Positions 40,847 to 49,501 of a stretch of 64,000 bases of DNA are shown here, one piece after another. The number at the start of each line of letters is the position of its first letter. Position 1 is the first letter of the stretch. A model generated the notes under the pieces. The model saw only the letters and a program-made list of their open reading frames with translations. It made no database searches and had not been told where the DNA came from. The stretch is taken from positions 744,001-808,000 of the forward strand of contig NZ_JBHSWH010000001.1 of assembly GCF_042661025.1 (NCBI RefSeq). Direction: 5' to 3'. The position numbers were made by a program, and so were the translations under genes. This DNA comes from Flexivirga alba. Its GTDB lineage: Bacteria; Actinomycetota; Actinomycetes; Actinomycetales; Dermatophilaceae.

Positions 40847-41818
40847 ATGCGTGCGATCACCCTGCCGAGCTTCGGCGACGAGTCCGTGCTGACCCTTTCC
40901 GACCTACCTACGCCCACGATCGGCGACGACGAGGTGCTCGTCGAGGTGGCAGCCGCGGGGGTCAATCGCGCGGATCTGATGCAACGCCAAGGGTTTTACC
41001 CGCCGCCCAAGGGCGAGTCGGAGATCCCCGGGCTCGAGATCAGCGGCACGATCAGCGCCCTCGGTGCGGCCGTCACCGGGTGGTCGGTCGGCGATCAGGT
41101 CTGCGCGTTGCTGGCCGGGGGTGGGTATGCCGAGCAGGTCGCGGTCCCTGTCGGACAGTTGCTGCCCGTGCCGACCGGCATCGATCTGATCGAAGCGGCT
41201 GCGCTGCCGGAGGTCGTGTGCACGGTGTGGTCCAACGTCTTCATGGCCGCACACCTGCAACCCGGGGAGCTGCTGCTGGCACACGGCGGGTCCAGCGGCA
41301 TCGGGACGATGGCGATCCAGCTCGCCAAGGCGTTCGGTTCGCGCGTGGCGGTGACCGCTGGATCGGCCGAAAAGCTTGACAGGTGTGCGCAACTCGGCGC
41401 CGACATACTCATCAACTACCGCGAGCAGGACTTCGTCAAGGTCATGTCAGCCGAAGGCGGCGCGAACGTCATCCTGGACGTCGTCGGCGCGAAATACCTG
41501 TCCCGCAACATCGACGCGCTTGCCAAGGACGGACGTCTCGACATCATCGGCATGCAGGGCGGTATGACGGGCGAGCTCAACATCGCCGCGCTGCTGGCCA
41601 AGCGCGGCACGATCATCGCCCTCGGCCTGCGCGCGCGGGACCGGGCCGACAAGGCGAAGGTGGTCGCGAGTGTTCGCGAGCACGTCTGGCCGTTGCTCGA
41701 GACGGGCGCGGTGCGCCCGGTGGTGCAGGAGACCATGTCGCTGGACCACGCCGCCGACGCGCACCGAGCCCTGGCCGCGTCGCAGCACATCGGCAAGCTG
41801 TTGCTGACCACAGCCTGA
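40847..41818 (+). CDS. NAD(P)H:quinone oxidoreductase, zinc-less MDR (PIG3-like)
   Basis: A 323-residue medium-chain reductase. An N-terminal GroES-like domain (GVNRADLMQRQGFYPPP, PGLEISG) is followed by a Rossmann domain with GGSSGIGTMAIQLAK (about residues 146-160). No structural zinc cysteines are present, which places it in the quinone oxidoreductase group. It reduces quinones or similar enones with NADPH. Confidence 0.88.
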   Translation: MRAITLPSFGDESVLTLSDLPTPTIGDDEVLVEVAAAGVNRADLMQRQGFYPPPKGESEIPGLEISGTISALGAAVTGWSVGDQVCALLAGGGYAEQVAVPVGQLLPVPTGIDLIEAAALPEVVCTVWSNVFMAAHLQPGELLLAHGGSSGIGTMAIQLAKAFGSRVAVTAGSAEKLDRCAQLGADILINYREQDFVKVMSAEGGANVILDVVGAKYLSRNIDALAKDGRLDIIGMQGGMTGELNIAALLAKRGTIIALGLRARDRADKAKVVASVREHVWPLLETGAVRPVVQETMSLDHAADAHRALAASQHIGKLLLTTA

Positions 41819-41831
41819 GCCGTTTGGCACT

Positions 41832-42401
41832 ATGGGTGCCATGACGGCTGACGAGAACCAGGACGAGCAACAGCGCATCGTCGTCGTGACCCAAGACGGC
41901 ATGGGGGTGGCGTCACCGCCCAACGGGGCCGAGGACCAGGACACCGACGAGACCGAGGCGACCGTCGAGGAGAACCCCGCCGACCTGGTCGAGCGCCCCG
42001 CGAAGGTGATGCGGATCGGCTCGATGATCAAGCAGTTGCTGGAGGAAGTCCGCAACGCGCCGCTGGATGACGCCGGACGGCGCCGCCTGGCCGACATACA
42101 TCATCGCTCGATCGCTGAACTCAAGGACGGTCTTGCCCCGGAGCTCGTCGAAGAGCTTGATCGGATCGCCCTGCCGTTCAGCGACGACGCCCCCAGCGAC
42201 GCCGAGCTGCGCATCGCCCAGGCGCAACTGGTCGGTTGGCTGGAGGGGCTCTTCCACGGCATACAGACCGCGATCGTGGCGCAGCAGATGGCTTCCCAGG
42301 CCCAGTTGCAGGCGATGCGGCGCGGCCTTCCGCCCGGACACGGCGTCGACCCCGGCCATGACGGATCCGGCCCGACGACGCCGACGGGGCAATACCTCTG
42401 A
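41832..42401 (+). CDS. bpa: Bacterial proteasome activator
   Basis: A 189-residue protein with the Bpa/PafE layout: acidic disordered N-terminus (about 1-50), a helical bundle (about 55-155, RPAKVMRIGSMIKQLLEEVR) and a disordered tail ending in GQYL, the HbYX-like motif that docks into the 20S proteasome and opens its gate. It lets the proteasome degrade unfolded proteins without ATP. The proteasome genes themselves are not in this window. ATG 41841 is an alternative start. Confidence 0.93.
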   Translation: MGAMTADENQDEQQRIVVVTQDGMGVASPPNGAEDQDTDETEATVEENPADLVERPAKVMRIGSMIKQLLEEVRNAPLDDAGRRRLADIHHRSIAELKDGLAPELVEELDRIALPFSDDAPSDAELRIAQAQLVGWLEGLFHGIQTAIVAQQMASQAQLQAMRRGLPPGHGVDPGHDGSGPTTPTGQYL

Positions 42402-42481
42402 GCGACGCGACGCCGCCCGGGCGCTCGCGTTGGGCGGACACTCCGGCAGCCCGATCCTGGCTGACCGGAGCCGCCGCCTTC

Positions 42482-43579
42482 GTGGTGGTGCGCATCGTCG
42501 GCGCATGGTGGTTGCTGTATGTCGGCCACCGCAACGGCAAGTCGCTGCACGACATGCTCGCCGCCTGGGACGGCCAGTGGATGCTGGCGCTCGCCGGACA
42601 CGGCTACGACCACCTCCCGGCAAATCTCACCGACGCGCACGGACACCTCACCACCGACACGGCATACGCCTTCTTCCCGGGCTACCCGATGGTGGTGCGC
42701 GCCGTCGACACCCTCCCCGGGATGAGCACGTATGCCGCGGCGATCCTGACCAGCCTGGTTGCCGGAGCGGCGGCGACCGTTGCGGCATACCGGATCGGTC
42801 ACTGGTGTGCGCTGCGGCGGTGGCCGGGCGACGAGCAGCGGGCCGACCAGGCCGGACTGATCATGGCGGTGCTCTTCGCGGCGACCCCGATGAGCGTCGT
42901 GCTCACGATGGCCTACACCGAGGCGATCTATTGCGCGTTCGCCGGCTGGGCGCTGTGGATGATCCTCGAAAAGCGTTGGATCGCAGCGGGATTGCTGACG
43001 ATGTGCGCCGGGCTGACCCGCACGACGGCCGTCGGGCTGATCGCCGTGCTGCTGATCGCGGCATTCCTCAGTCGGCGTGACGGGTGGCGACCGTGGGTGG
43101 GGGCCGCGCTTGCGCCGCTCGGCTGGCTGTTCTGGATGGTCTTCGTCGGTATCCGGGTCGGCTCACCCACCGGGTGGTTCCGGATCCAGAGCAACGGCTG
43201 GGACACCCGTTTCGATGCAGGTGCCGCAACCCTGCGCTACCTGGTCGACACGCTGTCGTTGAACCAGACCGCCGGGGACGTCATCACGGCCTGGGTGATC
43301 CTGGCGACAGTCGTGCTGATCGTGCTGGCGTTCGTCACCCGATTGCCTTGGCAGGTCAGCGTTTACGGCACTCTCGCCGCCTCGACGGTGCTGCTGTCGA
43401 CCGGCTTGATGAACTCCCGGGTGCGCCTCCTGTTGCCGGCGTTCGTGCTGCTGACACCGGTCGCCCTTGCCCTCGCCCAACGCTCACGCACCACGCAGGT
43501 CACCGTCGGCGCAGTCGCGACCGTCACCAGTGCGTGGTTCGGTGCGTACATGCTCGGCATCTATCCATACGCGATCTGA
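42482..43579 (+). CDS. PIG-V-like mannosyltransferase (polytopic membrane glycosyltransferase)
   Basis: About 365 residues with ten or so helices. AWDGQWMLALAGHGYDH followed by AFFPGYPMVVRAV is the loop pattern of PIG-V/GT-C enzymes, with the catalytic-type Asp in WDG. It would transfer mannose from a polyprenyl donor on the outer face of the membrane. The first hydrophobic helix starts about 8 codons before GTG 42482 (TGAAAFVVVRIVGAWW), so the true start is probably further upstream. The only open route begins near a CTG at 42398 overlapping the bpa stop. Confidence 0.78.
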   Translation: MVVRIVGAWWLLYVGHRNGKSLHDMLAAWDGQWMLALAGHGYDHLPANLTDAHGHLTTDTAYAFFPGYPMVVRAVDTLPGMSTYAAAILTSLVAGAAATVAAYRIGHWCALRRWPGDEQRADQAGLIMAVLFAATPMSVVLTMAYTEAIYCAFAGWALWMILEKRWIAAGLLTMCAGLTRTTAVGLIAVLLIAAFLSRRDGWRPWVGAALAPLGWLFWMVFVGIRVGSPTGWFRIQSNGWDTRFDAGAATLRYLVDTLSLNQTAGDVITAWVILATVVLIVLAFVTRLPWQVSVYGTLAASTVLLSTGLMNSRVRLLLPAFVLLTPVALALAQRSRTTQVTVGAVATVTSAWFGAYMLGIYPYAI

Positions 43580-43582
43580 AGC

Positions 43583-44338
43583 TCACACCCGCCGGGCGAG
43601 GTGGACGGTCAGGTCGGCGACCAGCTGGACCGCGGCTGGCAGCACGTCGTGGGCCGCAGCGAGCGCCGCGGCTCGGTCCTCTTCGCTCAGCACGAGGTAT
43701 GCCGAGACGGTCGACAGGTAGCCGATCCATTCGTCCCTGGTCAGCTCGAGCCGCTGCTCGATCACGGTCTCACGGACATCGGTGAAACATGCGTCGGCGA
43801 CGAGTTCGGTTGCCGGCCAATGCATTCCGTCCTCGGATACATCCGTCGGCCCGGCCGGGGAGTCATCGATCACCCAGGGCTGTTCGGCTGCTTGCACGGT
43901 TGCCTCCAGCTCGGGGTCGGCAAGGTATGGCGCACCGCCGAAGCACGCGAAAACACCGCCCGGAACGAGCAGTCCGGCGATCCGGGACCACCGACCGGCT
44001 GGCTCTGTCCAGTGCAGCGAGGCCGCGGCGAAGACCAGGTCGAAGGGGCCGAGCACAGGCAGCTTCTCGAGGGGTGCGTGCACCGTGGCGACCTCGGGCA
44101 GCCGCCTGCTCAGCTCGTCCAGCATTCCAAGGTCCGGGTCGCTGGCCGTCACCGAAATGCCGTGTCGGGCAAAGACATTGGTCGCCTTGCCGGTGCCGGC
44201 GCCGAGTTCCAACGCGGTCCGCACGGGGGTTTCGGCATACGCCTGCACGAGCTCGGCGATCCGATCCGGGTACTCCGGTCGATAGCGCTCGTATGCCGCA
44301 GCCACGGCTCCAAAACTGCGAGATCGGTCGTTCGCCAT
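43583..44338 (-). CDS. Class I SAM-dependent methyltransferase, trans-aconitate methyltransferase-like
   Basis: A 251-residue protein. Motif I is ALELGAGTGKATNVFA (about residues 42-57), preceded by FGAVAAAYERYRPEYP, a start common in this subgroup. FDLVFAAASLHWTEP matches motif IV. The acceptor is not determinable. Convergent with the mannosyltransferase gene, 3 nt between stops. ATG 44338 is taken, with ATG 44344 two codons upstream. Confidence 0.82.
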   Translation of the reverse strand: MANDRSRSFGAVAAAYERYRPEYPDRIAELVQAYAETPVRTALELGAGTGKATNVFARHGISVTASDPDLGMLDELSRRLPEVATVHAPLEKLPVLGPFDLVFAAASLHWTEPAGRWSRIAGLLVPGGVFACFGGAPYLADPELEATVQAAEQPWVIDDSPAGPTDVSEDGMHWPATELVADACFTDVRETVIEQRLELTRDEWIGYLSTVSAYLVLSEEDRAAALAAAHDVLPAAVQLVADLTVHLARRV

Positions 44339-44391
44339 ACGCACGACTATTGCGGTGCGACACAGCTCGCGGCAATCGGGTTTCCCCGCTG

Positions 44392-44799
44392 TCAGTCGCC
44401 GATCAGCTCGGCAACGAGGAGTTGCACCCGGTTCCGGATGTCGTCACGCACCTGCCGGACGACGGGGAGTGGTTGCCCGGCCGGGTCGGTCAGGGGCCAG
44501 TCCTCGTAGCGTTTCCCCGGGAAGTACGGGCAGGTGTCGCCGCAGCCCATGGTGACCACGACGTCGACCCCTTCGACGAGCTCGGGAGTGAGCAGCCGGG
44601 GCTGCGCCGCGGTGATGTCGATGCCGACTTCGGCCATCGCATCGACCGCGACCGGATTGATCTGATCGGCCGGCTCGGTGCCGGCGGAGTAGACCTCGAC
44701 CCGGTCAGCGGCGAGGTGACGTAGCCAGCCGGCGGCCATCTGCGAGCGGCCGGCATTGTGGACACAGACGAAAAGCACGCCTGGCTTGCGGGCGGTCAC
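44392..44799 (-). CDS. arsC: Arsenate reductase, thioredoxin-type
   Basis: A 135-residue low-molecular-weight phosphatase-fold protein. C12-x5-R18 (CVHNAGR) is the P-loop; C86 and C90 (MGCGDTCPYFPG) suit the thiol relay of ArsC. It reduces arsenate to arsenite for export by Acr3. GTG 44799 overlaps the acr3 stop (GTGA), so translation is coupled. Confidence 0.9.
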   Translation of the reverse strand: MTARKPGVLFVCVHNAGRSQMAAGWLRHLAADRVEVYSAGTEPADQINPVAVDAMAEVGIDITAAQPRLLTPELVEGVDVVVTMGCGDTCPYFPGKRYEDWPLTDPAGQPLPVVRQVRDDIRNRVQLLVAELIGD

Positions 44800-45920
44800 G
44801 CGACATCCTCGACCACGGTTGCCGTCGACTGGATCTCGTTGGGGTAGTAGCGATTCCGAAGAGCCAGCGCGACATACACCAGAGCGACCAGCACGGGCAC
44901 CTCGATGAGCGGGCCGACTACGCCTGCGAGCGCCTGCCCGGACGTGGCCCCGAAGACGCCGATGCACACTGCGATCGCGAGTTCGAAGTTGTTGCCCGCA
45001 GCGGTGAACGCGACCGTGGTGGTCTTGGCATAGCCGAGTCGCAGCCGGTGCCCGAGCGCGAAGCTGACGGTGAACATGACTGCAAAATAGGCCAATAGCG
45101 GTATGGCGATGCGCACGACGTTCCACGGCTGGGTGGTGATCGTGTGGCCCTGCAGTGCGAAGAGTATGACGATCGTGAAGAGCAGCCCGTAGAGCGCGAC
45201 CGGCCCGATTTTCGGCAGGAACCGCTGCTCGTACCAGGCGATGCCCTTGGTGCGTTCGCCGATCGTGCGGGTCAGATAACCGGCGACCAGAGGTATGCCG
45301 AGGAAGACCAGCACGGAGACGACGATCGTGCCGATCGAGAAGCCGGCGTCCACTTGATCCAGGCTGAGCCAGCCGGGCAGGACACGCAGGTAGAACCAAC
45401 CCAGGATGCCGAAGGCGAAGATCTGGAAGATCGCGTTGATCGCGACCAGCACTGCGGCGGCCTGCCGGTCACCGCAGGCGAGGTCGTTCCAGATCAACAC
45501 CATGGCGATGCACCGGGCGAGACCGACGATGATCAGCCCGGTCCGGTATGCCGGCAGGTCGGGCAGGAACACCCAAGCGAGCGCGAACATCAGCGCCGGT
45601 CCGATGACCCAATTCAGCACCAGTGAGGTTGCGAGCAGTCGCCGGTCACCAGTGACCCGGTCGAGCCGGTCGTAACGGACCTTCGCCAGAACGGGATACA
45701 TCATCAGCAGCAACCCGATCGCGATCGGCAGGCTGACCGAGCCGACCTGCACCGCGTCCAGGCGACCGGACAGCGACGGGATCACCCGACCGAGGATCAG
45801 CCCGAGCGCCATGGCCGCAATGATCCAGGCCGGCAGGAACCGGTCCAGCGTCGACAGCTTCGCCATAACCGGCTCGGCGTCGGAGGGCGTCGAGGTATGA
45901 CGCAGATCGGTGTCGGCCAC
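44796..45920 (-). CDS. acr3: Arsenite efflux permease, ACR3 family
   Basis: A 374-residue membrane protein with ten helices. GLARCIAMVLIWN carries the conserved Cys137 that binds arsenite, and FTAAGNNFELAIAV is a second ACR3 signature. It exports As(III) using the proton gradient. It lies 4 nt after arsM and overlaps arsC, so arsM-acr3-arsC form one operon. Confidence 0.94.
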   Translation of the reverse strand: MADTDLRHTSTPSDAEPVMAKLSTLDRFLPAWIIAAMALGLILGRVIPSLSGRLDAVQVGSVSLPIAIGLLLMMYPVLAKVRYDRLDRVTGDRRLLATSLVLNWVIGPALMFALAWVFLPDLPAYRTGLIIVGLARCIAMVLIWNDLACGDRQAAAVLVAINAIFQIFAFGILGWFYLRVLPGWLSLDQVDAGFSIGTIVVSVLVFLGIPLVAGYLTRTIGERTKGIAWYEQRFLPKIGPVALYGLLFTIVILFALQGHTITTQPWNVVRIAIPLLAYFAVMFTVSFALGHRLRLGYAKTTTVAFTAAGNNFELAIAVCIGVFGATSGQALAGVVGPLIEVPVLVALVYVALALRNRYYPNEIQSTATVVEDVA

Positions 45921-45924
45921 GCTT

Positions 45925-46734
45925 TCAGACCTGACCCGGCTTGGTCGCGCGGATCAGTGCGGAGTGCATTCCGGGGGCTGCCTCGTGCGTGAAGGTGACC
46001 TCGGCGTCGACGAAACCAACCGCCGCCAGGCCGTCCAGGTACTCGGAGCGGGAAAGGGCTCCGGCGATGCAGCCGACATACGAACCACGCTCGGCACGAT
46101 CTGCCGGTGTGAGGTGGTCCTCGGCGACGACGTCGGAGACCCCGATGCGCCCGCCGGGTGCCAGGACCCGGAACATCTCGGCCAGCACCGCCGACTTGTC
46201 GGTCGACAGGTTGATCACGCAGTTGGAGATGACCACGTCGACCGCGGCGTCGGGCAGTGGGACGTCCTCGATGGTGCCCTTCAGGAACTCGACGTTCGTG
46301 GCGCCGGCCTTCGCCTTGTTGGCGTTCGCGAGTTCCAGCATCTCGTCGGTCATGTCGACGCCGTACGCGTGACCCGTGGGGCCGACACGGCGCGCCGACA
46401 GCAACACGTCGATGCCTCCGCCCGAGCCGAGGTCGAGGACCTTCTCGCCCTCGTGCAGCTCCGCGACCACCATCGGGTTCCCGCAGCCCAACGACGCGGC
46501 AATCGCCTCGGCGGGCAGCTCACCTTGCTCCTCGGACGAGTACAGGCCGGCGCCGAAGGCGTCGTCCACTTCGCCGGTGCCGCCACAGCAGGAAGCGTTT
46601 TCCGCTGGGCCGCAACAGGATTGGTCGGCATCCACGACTGCCAGGGCATCACGGTTGCCCCGGGTCACCGCCGTGGCTGCGGCGGCATACCGACTGCGAA
46701 CCTGCTCACGGACCTCATTGTTCGCGTCAGACAC
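45925..46734 (-). CDS. arsM: Arsenite methyltransferase
   Basis: A 269-residue SAM enzyme. Motif I is LDLGSGGGIDVLLSA. Cysteine pairs near the N-terminus (SCCGPAENASCC) and single cysteines at SLGCGNP, SNCVIN and GCIAGAL fit arsenite binding in ArsM. It methylates As(III). GTG 46734 has GGAGG 8 nt upstream. First gene of the operon, divergent from arsR. Confidence 0.92.
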   Translation of the reverse strand: MSDANNEVREQVRSRYAAAATAVTRGNRDALAVVDADQSCCGPAENASCCGGTGEVDDAFGAGLYSSEEQGELPAEAIAASLGCGNPMVVAELHEGEKVLDLGSGGGIDVLLSARRVGPTGHAYGVDMTDEMLELANANKAKAGATNVEFLKGTIEDVPLPDAAVDVVISNCVINLSTDKSAVLAEMFRVLAPGGRIGVSDVVAEDHLTPADRAERGSYVGCIAGALSRSEYLDGLAAVGFVDAEVTFTHEAAPGMHSALIRATKPGQV

Positions 46735-46781
46735 GGCCAACCTCCAATTGATGTATGTCGATGGGAGCATCGTGCCTGACC

Positions 46782-46799
46782 TATCGACGTTCGTCAATA
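46782..46799. promoter_or_regulatory. Putative ArsR operator
   Basis: TATCGACG (46782-46789) and CGTCAATA (46792-46799) form an inverted repeat, 7 of 8 positions, in the 85-nt gap between arsM and arsR, 20 nt before the arsR ATG. The TCGA/TCAA half sites resemble known ArsR boxes. It can control both directions. Confidence 0.6.
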
Positions 46800-46819
46800 T
46801 ATCGATTAGCATCGTCGCC

Positions 46820-47179
46820 ATGCCCACCCGTACCGAGCTGCCGATCACGCCCGTGGGGATCGCCGCATGTTGCTCCCCGTTGACCGGGGGTGTGCTCGAC
46901 GAGGACGCGGCACAGCAGTTGGCGCGAGTGTTCAAGGCGCTCGGCGACCCGACCCGCGTTCGACTGATCTCGCTGATCGCCGCAGCCGAGGGTGCCGAGG
47001 CGTGCATCTGCGACCTGACCGAGCCGGTGGGCCTGAGTCAGCCGACCGTGTCCCATCACATGAGGCTGCTTGCCGAAGCCGGTCTCGTGACGCGGGAGCA
47101 GCGCGGCAAGTGGGCCTACTTCCGATTGGTGGGCGACACGTTCGACGCACTCCGAAAGGCCATCAGCCTCGAGGTGTAG
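46820..47179 (+). CDS. arsR: ArsR-family arsenic-responsive repressor
   Basis: A 119-residue winged-helix protein. LSQPTVSHHMRLLAEAGLV is the recognition region. Candidate As(III) ligands are C17 and C18 near the N-terminus and C62/C64 (CICDL) in the helix before the DNA-reading helix. Divergence from arsM-acr3-arsC indicates repression of that operon until arsenite binds. Confidence 0.92.
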   Translation: MPTRTELPITPVGIAACCSPLTGGVLDEDAAQQLARVFKALGDPTRVRLISLIAAAEGAEACICDLTEPVGLSQPTVSHHMRLLAEAGLVTREQRGKWAYFRLVGDTFDALRKAISLEV

Positions 47180-47200
47180 CGCCGGACGGAGAGCCTGCCG

Positions 47201-48298
47201 TCATACACCGACCACCCACTCGCCGTAGAACACGCCGAGGCCCGCCGCGACACAGATGCCGCAGATGATCCAGAAGCGGATCGTGATGGTGACTTCCGCC
47301 CAGCCGAGCAGCACGAAGTGGTTGTGAATCGGTGACATCCGGAACAACCGCTTGCCGACGCCGCCGTTGTTCCTCTTGGTCGCCTTGAAGTAGCCGACCT
47401 GCAGCATCACCGACACGGTCTCCAGCACGAAGAGACCGCCGAGAATGATCATCAGCAGTTCGGTGCGCGTCATGATCGCCAGCCCGGCCAGCGCCGCGCC
47501 GAGTCCGAGCGATCCGGTGTCACCCATGAAGATCTTGGCCGGCGACGCGTTCCACCACAGGAACCCGAAGCAGGCGCCCATCACGCAGGCGGCGACCACG
47601 GCCAGGTCGAGTGGATCGCGCACGTTGTAGCACTGCGAGGACATGACCGACTGACAGTTCTGGTTGAACTGCCACACGCTGATCAGCACATAGGCACCGA
47701 AAACCATCACGCACGCACCGGTCGCCTGACCGTCCAGGCCGTCGGTGAGGTTCACCCCGTTGCTCGCGCCCGCGATCATCACGTTGGCCCAGAGCACGAA
47801 GAGGATGAGCCCGATGACAGTGCCGGCGAAGGCGAAGTTGAACCAGGTGTCACGCACGAACGAGATTCGGTAGCTCGCGGGAGTGATGCCACCGCGGGAG
47901 AACCGGCTGGCCAAGATTGCGAAGACGACCGAGACGACGGTCTGGCCGATGAGTTTCTGCACCGATGTCAGGCCGAGCGACCGCTCATGGGTGATCTTGG
48001 TCCAGTCGTCCAGGAAGCCGACGAACCCGATGCCGACCATCAGGAAGAGCACGAGCAGCCCGGAAACGCTGGGGGCATCCCAGGTGAGCAGGTGCGCCAG
48101 CCCGTAACCGGCGACCGTGCCACCGATGATCACGATGCCGCCCATCTGGGGCGTGCCGCGCTTGGTGTGGTGACTCGTCGGACCGTCGTCGCGGATGAAC
48201 TGGCCCCAGCCCTGACGCTTGGCGAGCCCGATGAAGTAGCGGGTGCCGATCAGTCCGATGAGGAGGGCGACGAGCGCGCCGATGAGGACGAGTTTCAC
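47201..48298 (-). CDS. mraY: MraY-type phospho-MurNAc-pentapeptide translocase, stand-alone
   Basis: A 365-residue membrane protein with ten helices. TSHHTKRGTPQMGG, GFLDDWTKI, NLTDGLDGQA and FMGDTGSLGLG are MraY motifs, so it should move phospho-MurNAc-pentapeptide onto undecaprenyl phosphate to make lipid I. Two points are odd: it stands alone, not between murF and murD, and the HHH motif reads MSPIHNHF, with Asn for the middle His. Either the dcw cluster is broken in this organism or this is a second copy. Starts at ATG 48298. Confidence 0.88.
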   Translation of the reverse strand: MKLVLIGALVALLIGLIGTRYFIGLAKRQGWGQFIRDDGPTSHHTKRGTPQMGGIVIIGGTVAGYGLAHLLTWDAPSVSGLLVLFLMVGIGFVGFLDDWTKITHERSLGLTSVQKLIGQTVVSVVFAILASRFSRGGITPASYRISFVRDTWFNFAFAGTVIGLILFVLWANVMIAGASNGVNLTDGLDGQATGACVMVFGAYVLISVWQFNQNCQSVMSSQCYNVRDPLDLAVVAACVMGACFGFLWWNASPAKIFMGDTGSLGLGAALAGLAIMTRTELLMIILGGLFVLETVSVMLQVGYFKATKRNNGGVGKRLFRMSPIHNHFVLLGWAEVTITIRFWIICGICVAAGLGVFYGEWVVGV

Positions 48299-48487
48299 CG
48301 GAGTCCTTCTCGCGGAAGGTCGGTCGTCATCGAAAGGGCCGTGCGCCTACGCATCGTGCAGAAACTCCACCTTGTTCGACTCTGATCCGGTGCACGAGGC
48401 AGCACGGAGCACAACTGGACTCAAGATGTATGACGCCTGGCGGCGCCCCGGGTTGCATGTCGATCCGGATCCACGGCCTCCCAGCAC

Positions 48488-48543
48488 CGAGAGGTCAACA
48501 GAAGTTGTGAGATTCGTGGCTCACGACATCCGTTGACCTCTCG
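48488..48543. repeat. GAGAGG-type hairpin element
   Basis: CGAGAGGTCAAC (48488-48499) and GTTGACCTCTCG (48532-48543) form a perfect 12-bp stem. CTCACGACATCCG before the 3' arm is shared with the element at 4342. The surrounding 327-nt gap (48299-48625) between divergent mraY and GPP34 must also hold both promoters; nothing else is clear there. Confidence 0.8.
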
Positions 48544-48625
48544 CGGGGTTCTGCGCCCGACGTGATGCTCCGGCACACGCCACAACCAAGCTGCTCGGTG
48601 CCGGCTTCGCACGTAGGCTCGACAC

Positions 48626-49138
48626 ATGCTGATCTCGGAGGAATTTCTGCTGCTGGTCACCACCGACGAGGGAAAGTGGCTTGCGGGTAGCCCGGCGGTG
48701 CCGATCGCGCTCGCGGGCGGCCTGCTCGCCGAACTCGCCGCGAGCGGGCGCGCAGCCGTCGACGACCGCGGGCGGCTTGCGCCGCCGCCGACTCCGGCAC
48801 CGCTCGGCGACCCAATTCTCGACCGGGCACTCGTGACCTTCCAGCAGAAACTCGGCAAGAAGCCGAAGGACGTCCTCGGGAAGGTTGCCAAGGGCCTCGG
48901 TGACGAACTGTATGACCGCCTCGCCGCAACCGGCATCGTGGAGTGTCAGCGTGGGCGCTTCCTGCGACCGAACCGATTCCCGGTGCGCAAGCCGGCCGAA
49001 CGGGATCGGATCTGGAACGACGTCGCCGCGGTTCTCTCCGAGAAGTCGGCGCCGGATCTGCGCACCGGCACACTGCTCGGATTGACTCAAGCGGTCGGGG
49101 CTGTCCCGAGTGTCTTCTCCCCGAACAGTTCGGCATGA
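48626..49138 (+). CDS. GPP34-family protein, frameshifted after about residue 165
   Basis: The 170-residue frame has the opening (LISEEFLLLVTTDEGKW), the GDPILDRAL and KPKDVLGKVAKGL segments and the PVRKPAERDRI region of bacterial GPP34 (Golgi phosphoprotein 3-like) proteins, which bind phosphoinositide-type lipids. It then ends in PSVFSPNSSA. The frame one base back continues with LPEQFGMSKKDLVERAKQI, a natural GPP34 C-terminus, up to 49299. I infer one missing base near 49110-49120 (CTTCTCCCC). Confidence 0.75.
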   Translation: MLISEEFLLLVTTDEGKWLAGSPAVPIALAGGLLAELAASGRAAVDDRGRLAPPPTPAPLGDPILDRALVTFQQKLGKKPKDVLGKVAKGLGDELYDRLAATGIVECQRGRFLRPNRFPVRKPAERDRIWNDVAAVLSEKSAPDLRTGTLLGLTQAVGAVPSVFSPNSSA

Positions 49139-49299
49139 GCAAGAAGGACCTCGTCGAGCGGGCGAAGCAGATCACCGACGGCGACTGGGCATCCGGCGCG
49201 GTCGGCCGTGCCGTTCATGACGCGCAGGCCGCTGCCATGGCGGCGACGATGGCGGCCGTCAGCGCCGCGACCGCGGCCAGCACCGTCGCCAGCAGCTGA
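49139..49299 (+). pseudogene. Out-of-frame C-terminal end of the GPP34 gene
   Basis: Continues the GPP34 reading in the other frame: ERAKQITDGDWASGAVGRAVHDAQAAAMAA, then a stop at 49297. GDWA after a run of basic and Ala residues is how full-length family members end. Whether the shift is real or a sequencing error cannot be told here. The following 200 nt (49300-49501) hold nothing I can support. Confidence 0.6.
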
Positions 49300-49501
49300 A
49301 GCCATTCACCGAAGCGTCGAACAGAAACCGTCGACACGGGTTCGTCGTACAGTCCCGCGGCCGATCGCAGTCACGCCGGCCGCGTCGATCTGTATGCCGC
49401 AGTAGTGAGGGCGGCTCCGTAGAGCCTGGTTCTGGTGCCAACCCGCGCTCCGTCGCCGAACAACGGCAAAGCACGGGTCAGTCCCGCGGATTGGGTGTGG
49501 G

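Noticed and set aside
49300..49501. Possible gene or RNA between GPP34 and Nudix
   Set aside because: Only antisense ORFs without features; no stable structure that I could support.
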